Positions 21,831-33,740 of a stretch of 64,000 nucleotides of DNA are shown piece by piece. The stretch's first letter is position 1. Every line of letters starts with the position of its first letter. The position numbers were made by a program, and so were the translations under genes. The stretch is taken from positions 1,250,901 to 1,314,900 of the forward strand of contig JAJEKV010000030.1 of NCBI GenBank assembly GCA_021234155.1, written 5' to 3'. Under the pieces are notes generated by a model. The model was not told the origin of the DNA, did not search any database, and saw only the letters and a program-made list of their open reading frames with translations. The stretch comes from Isoetes taiwanensis. Taxonomy: Eukaryota > Streptophyta > Lycopodiopsida > Isoetales > Isoetaceae.

Positions 21831-22395
21831 TAATTAATTATGATTAGTTAATTAGTTAGTAAGTAGTTTTAACGTTAAATAGTTTTAACATTAGAGCGCT
21901 TTGCAGCTTTTGGTTGCCTGGTTGGTTAGTTGGCTCTTTAAAACATAGTAAATAGTCTCATTGTCATATACACATGATGAGACTTGCACTCACCCACCTC
22001 AAATTTCAGCACACACTACATATGATGAGATTTGCACTCATCTGCTTTGCCACATAAAGGTAGCTGGTGGGTTTTGAATTGGAGAGGGAATATTCCAATC
22101 TTAAGTTCTAGAAATTTTATTCATCTCAGCAGATTTTATACAAGGTAGAAAGTGGCAGCTACATACCTGTTGTGACCTATACACAAAACTAAAGAAGAAA
22201 ATCTATAGTTGCAAACGTAAATCCCAAATACAAATGATGATTATTGATGATTATATGCTGGATGGTATACCTGACAAGGGTGTAGCACCGTACCCCAAAA
22301 AAAAAAAGAGGATTTTTCGGGATATCCTAGTGATAATCCCCTGTTAAGAGGCTTAGACATAGGCTTACTAGATCATCAAAAACATCTCCAACACC
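21831..22395. other. Non-coding, no gene seen
   Basis: AT-rich sequence. ACATGATGAGACTTGCACTCA (about 21970) recurs as ATATGATGAGATTTGCACTC (about 22021). An A11 run is at 22299-22309. Nothing else recognised. Confidence 0.3.
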
Positions 22396-22815
22396 ACTAT
22401 GTAGCACAATGACAGGGGGTTCCAAGGGGATTTGATATGGACGTAAAAATAACAATTCCTGAAACTATAGACCATGTCCTAAAACAATTGAATGAGTTGT
22501 TATAAAAAAAGATATAGATTTAAGTTATGAAATAATCACATTAGCTTATTGATTATATTGGTCAAAGTAGTCTTATTAGGACTTTCAATTATTTTGGTAG
22601 AGGTTCGAGCCTCCGTATTTCATATTCTAAAACATTAGGCGAAGCCTTATAGACGCTCGATATTCCATCAAAACCATAGGCAAATGCATATTTCATATTT
22701 CAAATCGTAGGTGGGCCATAAGCAAAACGAGAGTCCAATATACGGTCTAGGCCGTAGGATCAACGGATCCGACGACTGTGGTAGTCCAGGGTGCATCTCG
22801 TTTAGAATATGAAGT
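22396..22815 (+). repeat. S repeat, single copy
   Basis: The reverse complement of one unit of the tandem array at 53881-55610. It begins TAGCACAATGACAGGGGGTT, the terminus shared with P elements, and ends GGTGCATCTCGTTTAGAATA. On this strand it carries TGGTCAAAGTAG (A-box-like, about 22560) and GGTTCGAGCCT (B-box-like, 22612-22622) about 50 nt apart. A tRNA-derived SINE ancestry is therefore possible. Confidence 0.7.
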
Positions 22816-23210
22816 CAATGTTACCACCAATGAGCCTATACAACCAAAATACTAGAACACGATGTTTGAAAACAATCCTCTCAAAAAATGTAGGGGTTCA
22901 TGCATACAAACAACGTAAAACCTCTTTCAATTAGAGGGGCTGATTACACATGCCACACAAAAAATATAGCACAACCTAAAATATTAATTAAGGGTGGGTG
23001 GGATCAAGGAAATAAAAGTAAATAAACGGTTGATCGCAGGGAAATTGCTGATAAGAAGTTAATATAAAAACCCTAAATAAGTAGCATCTGTTGGAATAAT
23101 CTAACGTCCCCAAACATGCATGCATAGATGCATGCTGGCCTAGGCCCCAGAATGGCAACTTGGTTGCTCGATCAATGCCATTCTGGTGCAAGACTCCCGC
23201 AGGGAATATG
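22816..23210. other. Non-coding, no gene seen
   Basis: AT-rich spacer between the S copy and P2. Contains CATGCATGCATAGATGCATGC (about 23113). No ORF with recognisable content. Confidence 0.3.
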
Positions 23211-23500
23211 TAGCATAATGACAGGGGTTTTTTTTGCGTTTTTATACATTTTTTGCTAAGGTTTTCCTATGATTTGGTGGCTGTATTCATCTATGTGTAC
23301 TAAATAGTATTTCTAGAGTGCATCGTTTCTTGGCCATTGATTTTTTATAAGAGGCAGAATCGTACGGTTGTAATTAAATTCATCTCGTTTGCATAGACCA
23401 TAGTCTAATTTTGGTATTAATTATTTTTTTTAAGGGGCCGAAAAGGCATGCAAACATCGAACCCTTTTGCTAGGGTTTCAAGATCTTCACAAGTTCTTTG
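23211..23500 (+). repeat. Dispersed P element, copy P2
   Basis: Starts TAGCATAATGACAGGGGTTT (23212). The body GGTTTTCCTATGATTTGGTG, GTATTCATCTATGTGTACTA and GTATTTCTAGAGTGC aligns with P1. Then GGCATGCAAACATCGAACCC and TAGGGTTTC (to about 23482), as in P3. Confidence 0.6.
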
Positions 23501-23747
23501 CCGATTACGCTGGCGGCGATTCACTGCTCATGATCTTCTGGTTTATGCTAGATATGCAAGCTCAAGTGTAAAAATATTTTAGGGTTTCTGCTTCTTGTAA
23601 GCGGACTCAGATACAGAAGCAAACTGATAAATCGATTGGATTTTTTCATGCTATAATGGCCGAAGACTCTGTACCGGATTTGAAGTCCGGATTTGGGGGC
23701 CGAAAGTGAGGATCTTGCATCGGACAAAGATGGATATGGCATTGGAT

Positions 23748-24822
23748 GATTGAGGTACTTGTATCGGATTTGGAGTGCGGCATGGAGTTGGATTTGCCGG
23801 CGTTATCTCGGGTTATAGTCAACTTGGTGTTCGATTTGCATTTTGCCTTTGCTCTTGTGTGATCGAACGGTGCCATTTTGTCTACATCACGGATCCGGCT
23901 AGAGGGCCGCAGGAAGAGCGAGCAAAGGTCGATAAAGCAATTGAATATATAGTTGCAAGCGGGGTTTTGTATGCGACGGCGATAGAAGTAGAAACCGATG
24001 GCCATATTACGGTAAATCTATTCTTCTTATGTTTGCTTGCTTAAAATAAGTGCTTGGTTTTGTACCATTGCGGGATCGGGGGTCTTTAAAGCAAGCAAAT
24101 TTAGCCATGAATCATTTCGGATCGCATTATGGAGTCAAGGGATTTGCCGGCCGGCGTTACCTCACGTTATAGTCAACTTCGTGTTTGATTTCCATTTTGC
24201 ACCGCTCTTGTGTGATCCGAGCGATTGCCATTTTGTCTACATCACGGATCCGGCTAGAGGTTCAACGGCCGGCGAGCAAAGGTCGTATAAAGCAATTGAA
24301 TATATAGTTGCGAGCGGGGTTTTGTATGGGCCGGCGGTAGAAGTAGAAACCAATGGCCATATTCGGTAAATCTATTCTTCTTATGTTTGCTTGCTTAAAA
24401 TAAGTGCTTGGTTTTGTACACATTAGCGAGGATCCGGGGGTCTTTTAAAGCAAGCAAATTTAGCCATGAATCATACTCGGATCACGGTATGGAGTCAGGG
24501 ATTTGCCCCGGCGGCGTTACCTCACGTTATAGTCAACTTCGTGTTTGATTTCCATTTTGCACCGCTCTTGTGTGATCCAGAACAGTGCCATTTTGTCTAC
24601 ATCTAAATCCAGCTAGAGGTTCCGCAGCAGTGAGCAAAGGTCAGTAAAGCAGTTGAATATATAGTTGTAAAACAGGGTTTTGTATGCAGACGGCTGTAAA
24701 AGTAGAAACCGATGGCCATATTCTGGTAAATATATTGTTCTTGTGTTTGCTTGCTTAAAATAAGTGCTTGGTCATGATCTAGGGGTCTTTTAAAGCAAGC
24801 AAATTTGGCCATGAATCATAAC
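23748..24822 (+). pseudogene. Three tandem copies of a 355-bp exon-like unit
   Basis: Units at about 23748-24112, 24113-24470 and 24471-24822, each closing with GCCATGAATCAT. Unit 1 is open for 89 codons and reads CHFVYITDPARGPQEERAKV then DKAIEYIVASGVLYATAIEV, followed by ETDGHI and a GTAAAT donor. Units 2 and 3 keep most of this but gain indels. I do not recognise the protein. The repeat looks like an exon plus its flanking intron duplicated twice downstream of P2. Decay is progressive, since unit 3 has the most changes. Confidence 0.5.
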
Positions 24823-25762
24823 CAGGTGCATTATATTTCTTTTAGCTCTTCCTACATTAAATATGTAAACAAGCAGATTCTGTTGCTCGTTCCTTAGATT
24901 AGCTAATATTGCCATAGGATATGGATGGATGCGATTTTATTGTGAGTTACGCAAATAAGAATAATCATCGTAACAACTTCCACAGTTTCTTGCTTTTTTT
25001 TCGAGATTAGGCAATATTCCACATTGCCACGGTCCATATTACAAAGCGGGGATATGGATCGAGGAGAGTTTCATAAAAAGTAACATCATCTCGTATGCTT
25101 TGCAATGATAATCTTGGCGGTATATCTTCTCCAACAAAAAGTGTTATGTTATTTGCTTTTATTGTAAAACAAATCATTTATAAGAAGACAGCTCTCTCAA
25201 CTTAGCAAGATGTCATTCAATATGGTCAAAACATTAGTTGTATTTATTATTAGTAACGAGATGGTGAAGCATTTGGTGAGATCTCAATCATAGTAAACAG
25301 ATGGTGAAGCATTTGGTTAAATCTCATTTGGGCATTTCTTCCTTGTAAGAATCATCTTTTCACTTATTTAGAATTATTATCTTTAACTCTTGTTATAGTT
25401 TACTTTTGAAGGGCATGCATGGACTCGGACATTCCTTGTTGGCAACTACCATATAAATCGTTGCAATACATACACCAACACATCTCCACATGCTTTGCAT
25501 CTTCTGGCCAAAAGTTTGCCAAAAGTAGCACGTGGACCTCTTATGGGAAGAGCATAAACTTGTGGACTGGTTTATGAACTAAGTATTTTCAATGTTAATA
25601 AATGATTAATCCCACATTCCACATTACATTCGTTATACCCTACATTCACTACATGTGTTCAACTACAATATCCAAGCTTCTTAGTAATTAATAATTTAGA
25701 CTCTTAAATTTTACCTGTGTTTGTTTTTGTTAGGGCCGAAGGGCCCAATTTTTTTTTAAAAC
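24823..25762. other. Non-coding, no gene seen; GC hairpin at its end
   Basis: AT-rich. AGATGGTGAAGCATTTGGT is repeated (about 25259 and 25302). The hairpin GGGCCGAAGGGCCC with a T run follows at 25733-25757, 16 bp outside MITE M2; the same arrangement occurs at 59200 beside M4. Confidence 0.4.
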
Positions 25763-26159
25763 AACCCACATAACTATCATTAACATTAATTCACATAAAC
25801 CATTACATCCAACACTTTTAGATTAAAATCCCCTAAAACCCCCTTTGGTTTGGGTGCATATTCACATCGAGGGTGGCGTTAGGGCGTGAGCCCTCATAAT
25901 TATATTTTGCATTACAAAAAATCAACACCATATAGTATTCGCTTGAAATCTTATAGTATTATGCGAATCTTGTTATACAGTATAGCAAATTTTGTACTTG
26001 CATACCCCACAAACGAGGAACTTTACGTACGGTGTAGATTAAGGAATAAGGGGTGAATATGCCTATCCAACAGCTCTCGTTGCCCGGAGTCACCCCTCGT
26101 GTGAATATGCACCCAAACCAAAGGGGGTTTTAGGGGGATTTTAATCTAAAAGTGTTGGA
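25763..26159 (+). repeat. Foldback MITE copy M2
   Basis: The left arm (25790-25867: CCAACACTTTTAGATTAAAA.., CCCCTTTGGTTTGGGTGCAT) pairs with the right arm (26099-26159: ATGCACCCAAACCAAAGGGG.., TTTTAATCTAAAAGTGTTGG). The arms are over 60 bp and nearly perfect. The core is shared with M1 and M3. The left side has an extra outer portion (ACATAACTATCATTAAC), also present in M3. Confidence 0.9.
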
Positions 26160-26429
26160 ATACGACCAAGAACTCCTGATATAAAAAGAACTTTCAGAGC
26201 AAGAAGAAGATGGAAGCAATTGTCTGAATTGGGAGAAACAAGATCCTGCTATAATAGGCCAGAAAAATTGAGAAGAGATGCCAACAATGCTAAACAGGAA
26301 GAAGTCCCTTCCTTGCAAGGATCAATGACGCAAGAGCAAATAAACTGCCATCAAAGAAAGACTAGATCTTTCATAGGGGTGGCATTGCAATCATTCGAGA
26401 CACCTTGCCCCTATACCTTTAGTCTTTAG

Positions 26430-26580
26430 TGTGTCTATATTCATAATCTTTTTGGTTTCTTCGTACATGTGATGGGGCTCTGTCCCTCGCTCTAGTTCGG
26501 GCTTATGCCCTTCTTTTGTATTGGGTCCCATAAGCCGATTGGGTTCCCCTAGACGTAAAAAAACTCTATCCATCTATCAT
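26430..26580 (+). mobile_element. LINE 3' end fragment (copy F)
   Basis: Carries the family block TTGGGTCCCATAAGCCGATT (26521-26540) and GACGTAAAA, followed by a short imperfect (CTAT/CATC)n tail to 26580. Upstream 26160-26430 has an unrecognised 69-codon frame and no clear RT sequence, so only the terminus is certain. Confidence 0.7.
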
Positions 26581-28380
26581 ATTGTAGACGTTTACTTAGC
26601 ATTTTCTTTATCTCATCTTTCTATCTTTAAGCATTTTTGACACAAGGTCTTTCAATCTATAGATATATTTGTATTTTTATCTAACATTGTTATGATTGTA
26701 TGGGGGGGAATGACCTAGAGAGCCATTTGCCCAACATGAAGAACGAGTAGGATATTTTCGGCCGCCAATTTTTTATGGTGGACAACAATGATCAGATTGT
26801 TGCAAATTGTAGAGTAAAGGAAAAACAAATTACAGAATGTTGACAAAAAATTTTAGAATCGAGACCAGAAAGTGGCGAAACAACCCCAGGGCAGATTCAC
26901 AAAAAGAATTATGGACACATATCAACTTGCTATTGGCTGAGAAGACTGAAAATAGCCTGGCCGTCCTTTACGACATTGAAAAATGCATTCACTTAAAATG
27001 AGCAAAGCAAATCATGAAACCTCACCATTATCAAATACATGTCATATTTATATAACACCTTTTTTTTGTAGCATGTATACTCACAAAGATGGGCGGCTTT
27101 CTCATACTTTTGTTTAGGAACGTTATTGTTCAAGCACCTCTAAAGTACTTTTCTTGATAGCTTCCATTGAAAGAAGATTATAGAGGGGCGAGTTTTATAT
27201 GCATGATATATTTAACAAAATTTGGACTTATTCAAATCTAATAGATATACTTCAAGGATGCCATGACAAGATTATAAATATTTTCAACTCTTATTGATTT
27301 CAAAAATTCGTTCAATTTACCTTTAGATCAAAAGTATGATGGCTACTAAAGTATAAGATTGCTTTATAAACTAATTTTCATTTTACTCTATTTTAGATTA
27401 AATTTTAATCTAAGATAAACTCTGTATGATTAAAATGTTATTTTTTAGAAATATTCATAGAAGAATCTTTTAGATTGAAATTAATTAACTAATTACGTTT
27501 ATGTTTTAAAAAATTAAATAGCTTATTATTGATTATGTTTTATTTCATCAATAATAAATTATTCATTAGTTATTATTAAAATATTAACTTTATCATTTAA
27601 TTAATTTCAACCTCAAACTTTTCCTTAAGTATTCTTAAAAGTGTAAAAGTTTATCAATTGTGCAATTCTCACATGAATTTTAAGTCAATCACTTATTAAA
27701 CCATCAGATTTCATTTAAAAATTAACATGTTTGTTACATCACTAAAAATTATTCTTTGACAACCATTATAGTTTTAATTTAAAGATAAATTTATATAATA
27801 AAAATTCATAAAAATTATAACAACCAAGAAGAATTAAACAATACATAAATTCTTATAATGGCATTTTTGAAGCACTATCAATTAAATCTGACTAAGTCCA
27901 ATTTTTGTTGAATATGTCATATGCCATTGATGCACTTTCAAACATTAATGTATAACTATCTGATTACTATTTACTAAAGAACATTTAAATTGCTAAATGT
28001 TATGAGTTGGTAGCTATTGTAACATCTTTAGAGCAGCAAGTACCTTATTCTATTCTACTCTATCTATTAATATCTTCATAGACGTTAAAAGACCTATTGA
28101 ATTCTATATATTATGCACAAATTACCGACATGTGTGAAACTGGTTAAACATGTAGAGCTAACATTTAATAAACCCAAAAGTTGCTCGTGGAAATTGAGTA
28201 CAACTTGAGAGCCCTACAAATTGAGTATAATCACGGGAGGCAATGCAACGTGGTGTAATGAAAAGGAACACCACTTGTATGCTAAAAACATTTGTGTCCC
28301 ACATACAAACATGAAAGAGCAAGTGCTACACCATAGATGATTATACCATTTTTCTTCTAGTAAGTTTGTTTCACAGAAGC
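26581..28380. other. AT-rich non-coding stretch, no gene seen
   Basis: Strongly AT-rich, especially 27360-27900. No ORF above background on either strand. A LINE-type tail word (TATTCTATTCTACTCTATC) occurs near 28048 without a LINE block upstream. Confidence 0.4.
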
Positions 28381-29927
28381 AAGATGAATGGCCATATCAG
28401 TCATTATTGTCATGGGACATGGGACAACTGATGCAATTTGGATATGGAAAGAAAGTGCAGACATAAAGGGCCACGCGGCGGTGGTTAGGAATCACATGGA
28501 GGCAATACGAGCATCAATCACTACTGAGACAATGATTACGGAGCGAAAGAAGGATAGCCCACCACATTGTTGTCGAGGATTGCCGAGGGGGCGCGTGAAC
28601 GAAAAGAAGAAGAAGATGATGATGAAATGATATAGAAAACCACCACAAAAACACTTCAGGATAGATGTGTGGAGATGCATGCCATTTGTGGCCATGCATC
28701 CGCCTCGTCCGTGCGCCCAACGGCTACGATCTTGTCGGTTTCATCTCGACCTCGTCCGTGCGCCCAACGGCTACGATCTTGTCGGTTTCATCTCGGCCGT
28801 CTGACGCTCGCAAAAACTTTCTCTCTTGTGTTGTGGGATATGCGCTGTACATGTCGGAAGCTCGATTCCTTGTCTGATGTTGATCCGGCCTGGAGCTGTT
28901 GAATTTCTGTACCAGATGTGACACAGGCGCCTTCTTTTTGCATATTCATTTGATTATTTTAGTGGGTTTGATCCAATGCTGCAGGTTCGTCTGTATCCCT
29001 CATTGCCAGTACTGGATTCACCTTACCGCTGGTAAGAAAAGAGCATCAATTTGTGGATCCCTGCCGACAGATCCTCCGCCTTTACGATATTGGGCTAGTA
29101 ATCCCCATCCAGATGGCAGTTTGTAGTCTTTAATCTGGATTTTGGAGCTGTTTATTTGCGAAGCCGAATTTGACCTAAATAGTGAATTTTAGATGCCAGC
29201 TTCCTGTTTGCCATTGTTTTGAAAGTTACTGGGGATCTGATGCCAGTTTTATGGTACAGTCCTTTGCAGTGATCTTTATGAGCGGGTTAGCTGCTATCGA
29301 AGTGGACAGGTTCTTTATTGAAGAGCTATCTAAGCGGAATAAGCACTTCAGTTAAGCCGTAATTGACCTATGTTTCTCTGCAGATTCCTGAAGAAGTTGA
29401 TTAATCATGGTGTAGAGTTGTGGTTTGAAGAATTCAATTAGTAAAATAGGCTTTTCAATAATTTCCAGTTGAACCAGTGGCTGCTTTTGGATTTTGATCC
29501 CCTGTTATATTTCGGTTGTTGAGATGTGATATCGACCTCTTATTCCCCTGCATTTGAGATATAGCGAGCGACTGCATTTTGATACCACTCTGCCGGCGTA
29601 TTCTATTTGGCGAATTATGTCTATTATTCACAAGACCGTCTGTCATTAGCCATGGATGCATCAGTTTTTCATGTAGGCTCATTGTTGTTTGTGTCTCCTA
29701 AGGGAAAGCGTGGAAGCTCTAGCACAGCCCCTTTATACTTGCATTCATTCTTGAGAAGTCTTCCTCGAAATCTATTTTTAAAGAAGAATGATAGAAGATT
29801 CTTTGAGTTAAGGAGCATCCAGTCACTGGGAACCTTCTCTGCCGCATTACGAGCAGCATGCTGTGAAGGATATTCAGTTTAATGCAGCACGAACAATAGC
29901 AATAAGTTGGAATGAGTTAATTGAGAA
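28381..29927 (+). promoter_or_regulatory. Upstream region / probable 5' leader of receptor kinase
   Basis: Holds an unrecognised 80-codon frame (28388-28630) and another (29607-29882, with KGKRGSSSTAPLYLHSFLRS); neither resembles a known protein. A 47-bp GC-rich duplication lies at 28703-28796. Good donor-like and polypyrimidine/AG sites (for example TTCTCTGCAG at about 29374) suggest a spliced 5' UTR. No convincing TATA box was pinned down. Confidence 0.3.
28703..28796 (+). repeat. 47-bp tandem duplication
   Basis: CCTCGTCCGTGCGCCCAACG.. occurs at 28703-28749 and again at 28750-28796, essentially unchanged. It lies in the GC-richest part of the kinase upstream region, so it may alter promoter or leader content. 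Confidence 0.9.
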
Positions 29928-32562
29928 ATGAAGGGTGAAAGTTTGGTATACTTTTATGGGAGGCTATTTGGCATTGTTCTTAGCCTCATTGTTGTTACTG
30001 CTCATTCAGAAAGCTTGTTTTTAGATCCTAGAGAAGGTAACGGTTTTCCTGTGTTATTAGGCATAGAAGTAATTCACGATAGTGTATATCCTAACTTATC
30101 ACTGTTCTGTTTCTCAGATTGTTGTCCTGATGGGATGATGGTCAAACCTGGTACATCTAATAGCAATTGCAGCTGTATTTATCCTATAAAAATAGGACTT
30201 TTGCTGGATAACGTCTCAGCAAATTTTATAAACTCAAGTTCAGAATTTCAGCACGAGGTGTCATCTCAACTTGGCTTGGCAGATGTTCAAATAGTCATTA
30301 CTGCATTTGATTACATATCAACAAATACTTTGAACATATCTTTGGATATTGGCCCAATAAACGGTGTAAGTTTTAACCTGGTAGAAGCAGCTATGATACG
30401 CCACAATCTTTATGATCACAAAGTGCAATTTGATCCTTCTCTTGTTGGAGATTACACCGTGTTAAGTTTTCGCCAGATGGTACCAGAAGCGCCACCACCA
30501 TCAGGTAATGGTCTTTCCACCCTGTGTCTAGGAGTCTTCATATGCCCATTATTTTCTTTTGACATGTACTGTCATATGAGGTAGCCTCAGATTAAGTTTC
30601 CAGACCATCATATGGGATCTAATTTAGGATTAATTTGTTTCTGTTTTGCAGCTACAATAAGCACACCTCCAGCATATGCTCCTTCTCCTCATGCATTTTC
30701 TGGTGCCATGCCACTTGCTGGAAAGTTGCCTGTCTTCCAGAAGTCTAATAACAACCCAAGATGGATATTAATTGTTGTGATCGTCAGTGCAATGGGCTTG
30801 GTTGTTTGCTGCTTGTTCCTTTATTGGAGATGTGTTGTTAGTGTTAAAGGGGAAAACAGTATCCAATCTGATGAGAAAGGTTAGTGTAATAACAATTATG
30901 TTGATAAATGTCTAGATATTACTAAGTTTCTAATTAGCAGTAGCGTGGTCGACCACCATTTGTTCTATTATATAGAACAAAAGTAATTCCTAAGGTGTAC
31001 TAAGGTTACCTCTTATGCTTGAGTTTTATGTTCTTCTGCAGGTAAAGTTTCTCTAACAGTCACCATGTTGGACAGCAAGAAAGAGTTTGAGCCACTTCTA
31101 CAGCCTACAGGCGTAAAGCTTTTTTCTTATGTAACATTGAAAGAAGCTACAAACAATTTTGATGCTGCAAACTTGCTTGGTGAAGGTGGCTTTGGTCGTG
31201 TATACTGTGGAATTTTGAAAGATGGAACCTTGATAGCTGTGAAAAAACTTACTACTGGAAGCCAGCAAGGTGATCGCGAGTTCCTAGTCGAGGTAGAGTT
31301 ACTAAGTAGGCTTCATCATCGCAATTTGGTTAAACTTCTTGGATATTTCAGCAGCCACGATTCAACGCAACAGTTGTTATGTTATGAGTTGGTTCCAAAT
31401 GGAAGTCTGGAGAGCTGGCTGCATGGTAAGGACACCCTTGATTACTTCAATGTATGTTGATATAATAATGGAGCATCTAATAAGGGAGGAAAAGCCTGAA
31501 ATGGTGTTGGCGGTAATCTGTATACTCAGGTCCTCTTGGAGCAAATAATCCTTTAAGCTGGGAACAAAGAATGAGGATTGCAATTGGAGCAGCCAGAGGG
31601 CTTGCCTATTTACACGAAGATTCCCAACCCTGTGTTATCCATCGGGACTTTAAGGCATCAAATATTTTGTTGGAGAATAATTTCCATGCTAAGGTGTCAG
31701 ACTTTGGTCTTGCAAAACTTGCTCCCGATGGTCATTGCAACCCTTTATCAACTCGTGTTATGGGAACTTTTGGGTACAGACATTTTTCTAACTACTTTAA
31801 TGTTTGAAACTATGAAGTATTGTTTTTTAAAGCTTCGTTTCAAATTTCTTGTACTCTTTGGATAAAAACTTATTTCCATTTAAATTTTGAGTTGCACTGT
31901 ATTCACTTACTTGCATTCAGGTATGTGGCTCCCGAGTATGCAATGACAGGACATCTTTTGGTCAAATGTGATGTATATAGCTATGGCGTTGTATTGCTCG
32001 AATTGCTTTCTGGGAGAAAACCTGTAGACATGTCCCAACCTCCAGGACAGCAAAATTTGGTTACTTGGGTAAGAGAACTACTTTTCTGAGCATTGCAGAA
32101 CATGACTGTAATCTTGAGTGCTGAATGATTTAACCTTTCTTTTAGGCACGGCCTCTATTCAAGGACACAACAAGTTTGGAGGAGCTTGCTGATCCAAGGC
32201 TAGAAGACAAATATCCTATAGAGGGTTTTGCACAAGTGGCTGCTATTGCAGCTGCATGTGTAGCTCCAGAGCCAAACCAGAGACCATCAATGGGGGAGGT
32301 CGTTCAATCCTTAAAGATGGTGCAGCATAGCAGTGAACGTTCTATTAGTGGAGATCCAGAAGCCATGATGAAGGGTCCAGCGTCAACAAGCATTGATGGC
32401 AGTTTTCTCACACTTCCAACAAATGGGACGGAATCAGGCACATTCGAATCTGATTCATCATCTGTAATTTCTTCTGGCCACTTGAATGTTTTTTCTATAT
32501 TTGATCATGAGAATGTCCTGGAGCCAAAGGTTCTATCAGAGGATCTTACAGAAGGTAGGTAA
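29928..32562 (+). CDS. ALE2-like: Receptor-like serine/threonine kinase, ALE2-type
   Basis: Seven exons: 29928-30036, 30118-30504, 30652-30879, 31042-31425, 31530-31773, 31921-32068 and 32146-32562. All are GT-AG, and together they give 638 codons in frame. Residues 1-28 form a signal peptide. The ectodomain begins DCCPDGMMV with spaced cysteines (CSCIYP) and ends in a Pro-rich stretch. A membrane span lies at about 203-225. The kinase domain has GEGGFG (288-293), the AVKK lysine (about 309), HRDFKASN (407-), DFG (427-429) and [16 protein letters not shown], so it looks catalytically complete. Activation-loop and C-terminal wording ([20 protein letters not shown]) is that of the ALE2 / At5g56890 class, plasma-membrane kinases of epidermal and cuticle development in Arabidopsis. 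The end EDLTEGR overlaps a donor-like GTAGGT, so one more exon cannot be excluded. Confidence 0.93.
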
Positions 32563-33440
32563 TTTTTGTCATCTGCTTCCATGTAAAGATAGAAATTAAA
32601 CGCCGTTTGTTTTAGTCATGCAACAGAGATATCATTACAACTGGGCAATGCTTCATGTCCTTGTTTGTATATATGACAACTTAAATGATTTTAGGAGCTT
32701 TAGAAGCATACCTTGGCAGGCTAAATTAATATTCAGTTGCATTGTTTGTATTATCAAATTTTAAATTTCGTTTCTTGTGTCAGCTGATTTGAAGGTTCAT
32801 GCTTTCTTTCTTATTATAATGTGGAGGATACAATGACATTTGTGATATCTGACATACGGGGACTTTGGGCTTCCAACCAGCATGTGGACTACTGTGCAGG
32901 CATCTGTTTTTTTCTTTTTGTTGTTTGGCTTCCACCATCCTGCTCCATCATCTGACTATTTATTGGTCATGGCAAGTCCTAAATGTATTTAAAGGCTGGC
33001 TGGGAAAGTACACTTTTAAAAGTACATGGGAGTTGGACACGTTTGTAACCATCATTATAACGCTCTTTTACGGAAGCGCACAAGAAGGCAAGTAACGTGT
33101 TGGATTAGGAAACCATTTATATATGTTGGAGTAGGTGTTGCCGTAAGACAGGAATTTGTTATAATGGACATCTTGATCGTTCGTTCATGTGCTGACCGGA
33201 CGATTTGGAAAGTCTACGTGTCCCCATATCTCGGTTAAACTATTGACGGGATGCTCAAACCTCTGCGGGTCAAGTGTGTCAAATTTCCCAGAAGTCAATC
33301 GAAATCCATCTTAAAGTCAATCAAGTATACTGGTTAATTGGAATGGGTAGTAGCTTCAAAAGTGCTAAACAAAATTGTTATGTATACACACAAGCTGGTA
33401 GTGCGGTCCCAGGCACCGCACTTCTGGAGCTCGTAACGTT
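32563..33440. other. 3' flank of the receptor kinase
   Basis: Probable 3' UTR and spacer. AATAAT/AATTAAA-like signals are scattered, none decisive. A 76-codon frame at 32865-33095 is unrecognised. No other gene seen. Confidence 0.35.
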
Positions 33441-33575
33441 TGTGTTTTAGTTATCATAAGTAAACAATAGTGGCAACAGAGTATCTGCCCCTCTAAATTC
33501 TGTGTTTTAGTTATCATAAGTAAACAATAGTGCAGTTTATTAGTAAGCAATAGAGTGTCTGCCCCTCTAAATTAC
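33441..33575 (+). repeat. 60-bp tandem duplication
   Basis: TGTGTTTTAGTTATCATAAG.. begins at 33441 and again at 33501. Each copy ends in CTGCCCCTCTAAATT, and the second copy carries an extra short insert. Confidence 0.9.
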
Positions 33576-33640
33576 ACTTGTCCCGAATAGAAACTCAACT
33601 CATCTTTGAAGGAGCTAACTATCAGATGTTTGCAAAAAAT

Positions 33641-33740
33641 AGGAAAGCTACAACCACCATAAACGTGGTTTTTTATTTCTGTGGAGCCATAGGAAAGCTA
33701 CAACTGCCATAAACGTGGTTTTTTATTTCTGTGGAGCCAT
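33641..33740 (+). repeat. 50-bp tandem duplication
   Basis: AGGAAAGCTACAACCACCAT.. at 33641-33690 and a near-identical copy at 33691-33740. Independent of the 60-bp duplication 65 bp upstream. Confidence 0.9.

Noticed and set aside
23646-24005. Minus-strand 119-codon frame
   Set aside because: Shadow of the triplicated plus-strand unit; tandem copies preserve the plus frame with a splice donor, not this one.
29607-29882. 91-codon frame as an upstream exon of the receptor kinase
   Set aside because: It does not join in frame to the signal-peptide exon and resembles no kinase ectodomain; likely leader sequence.
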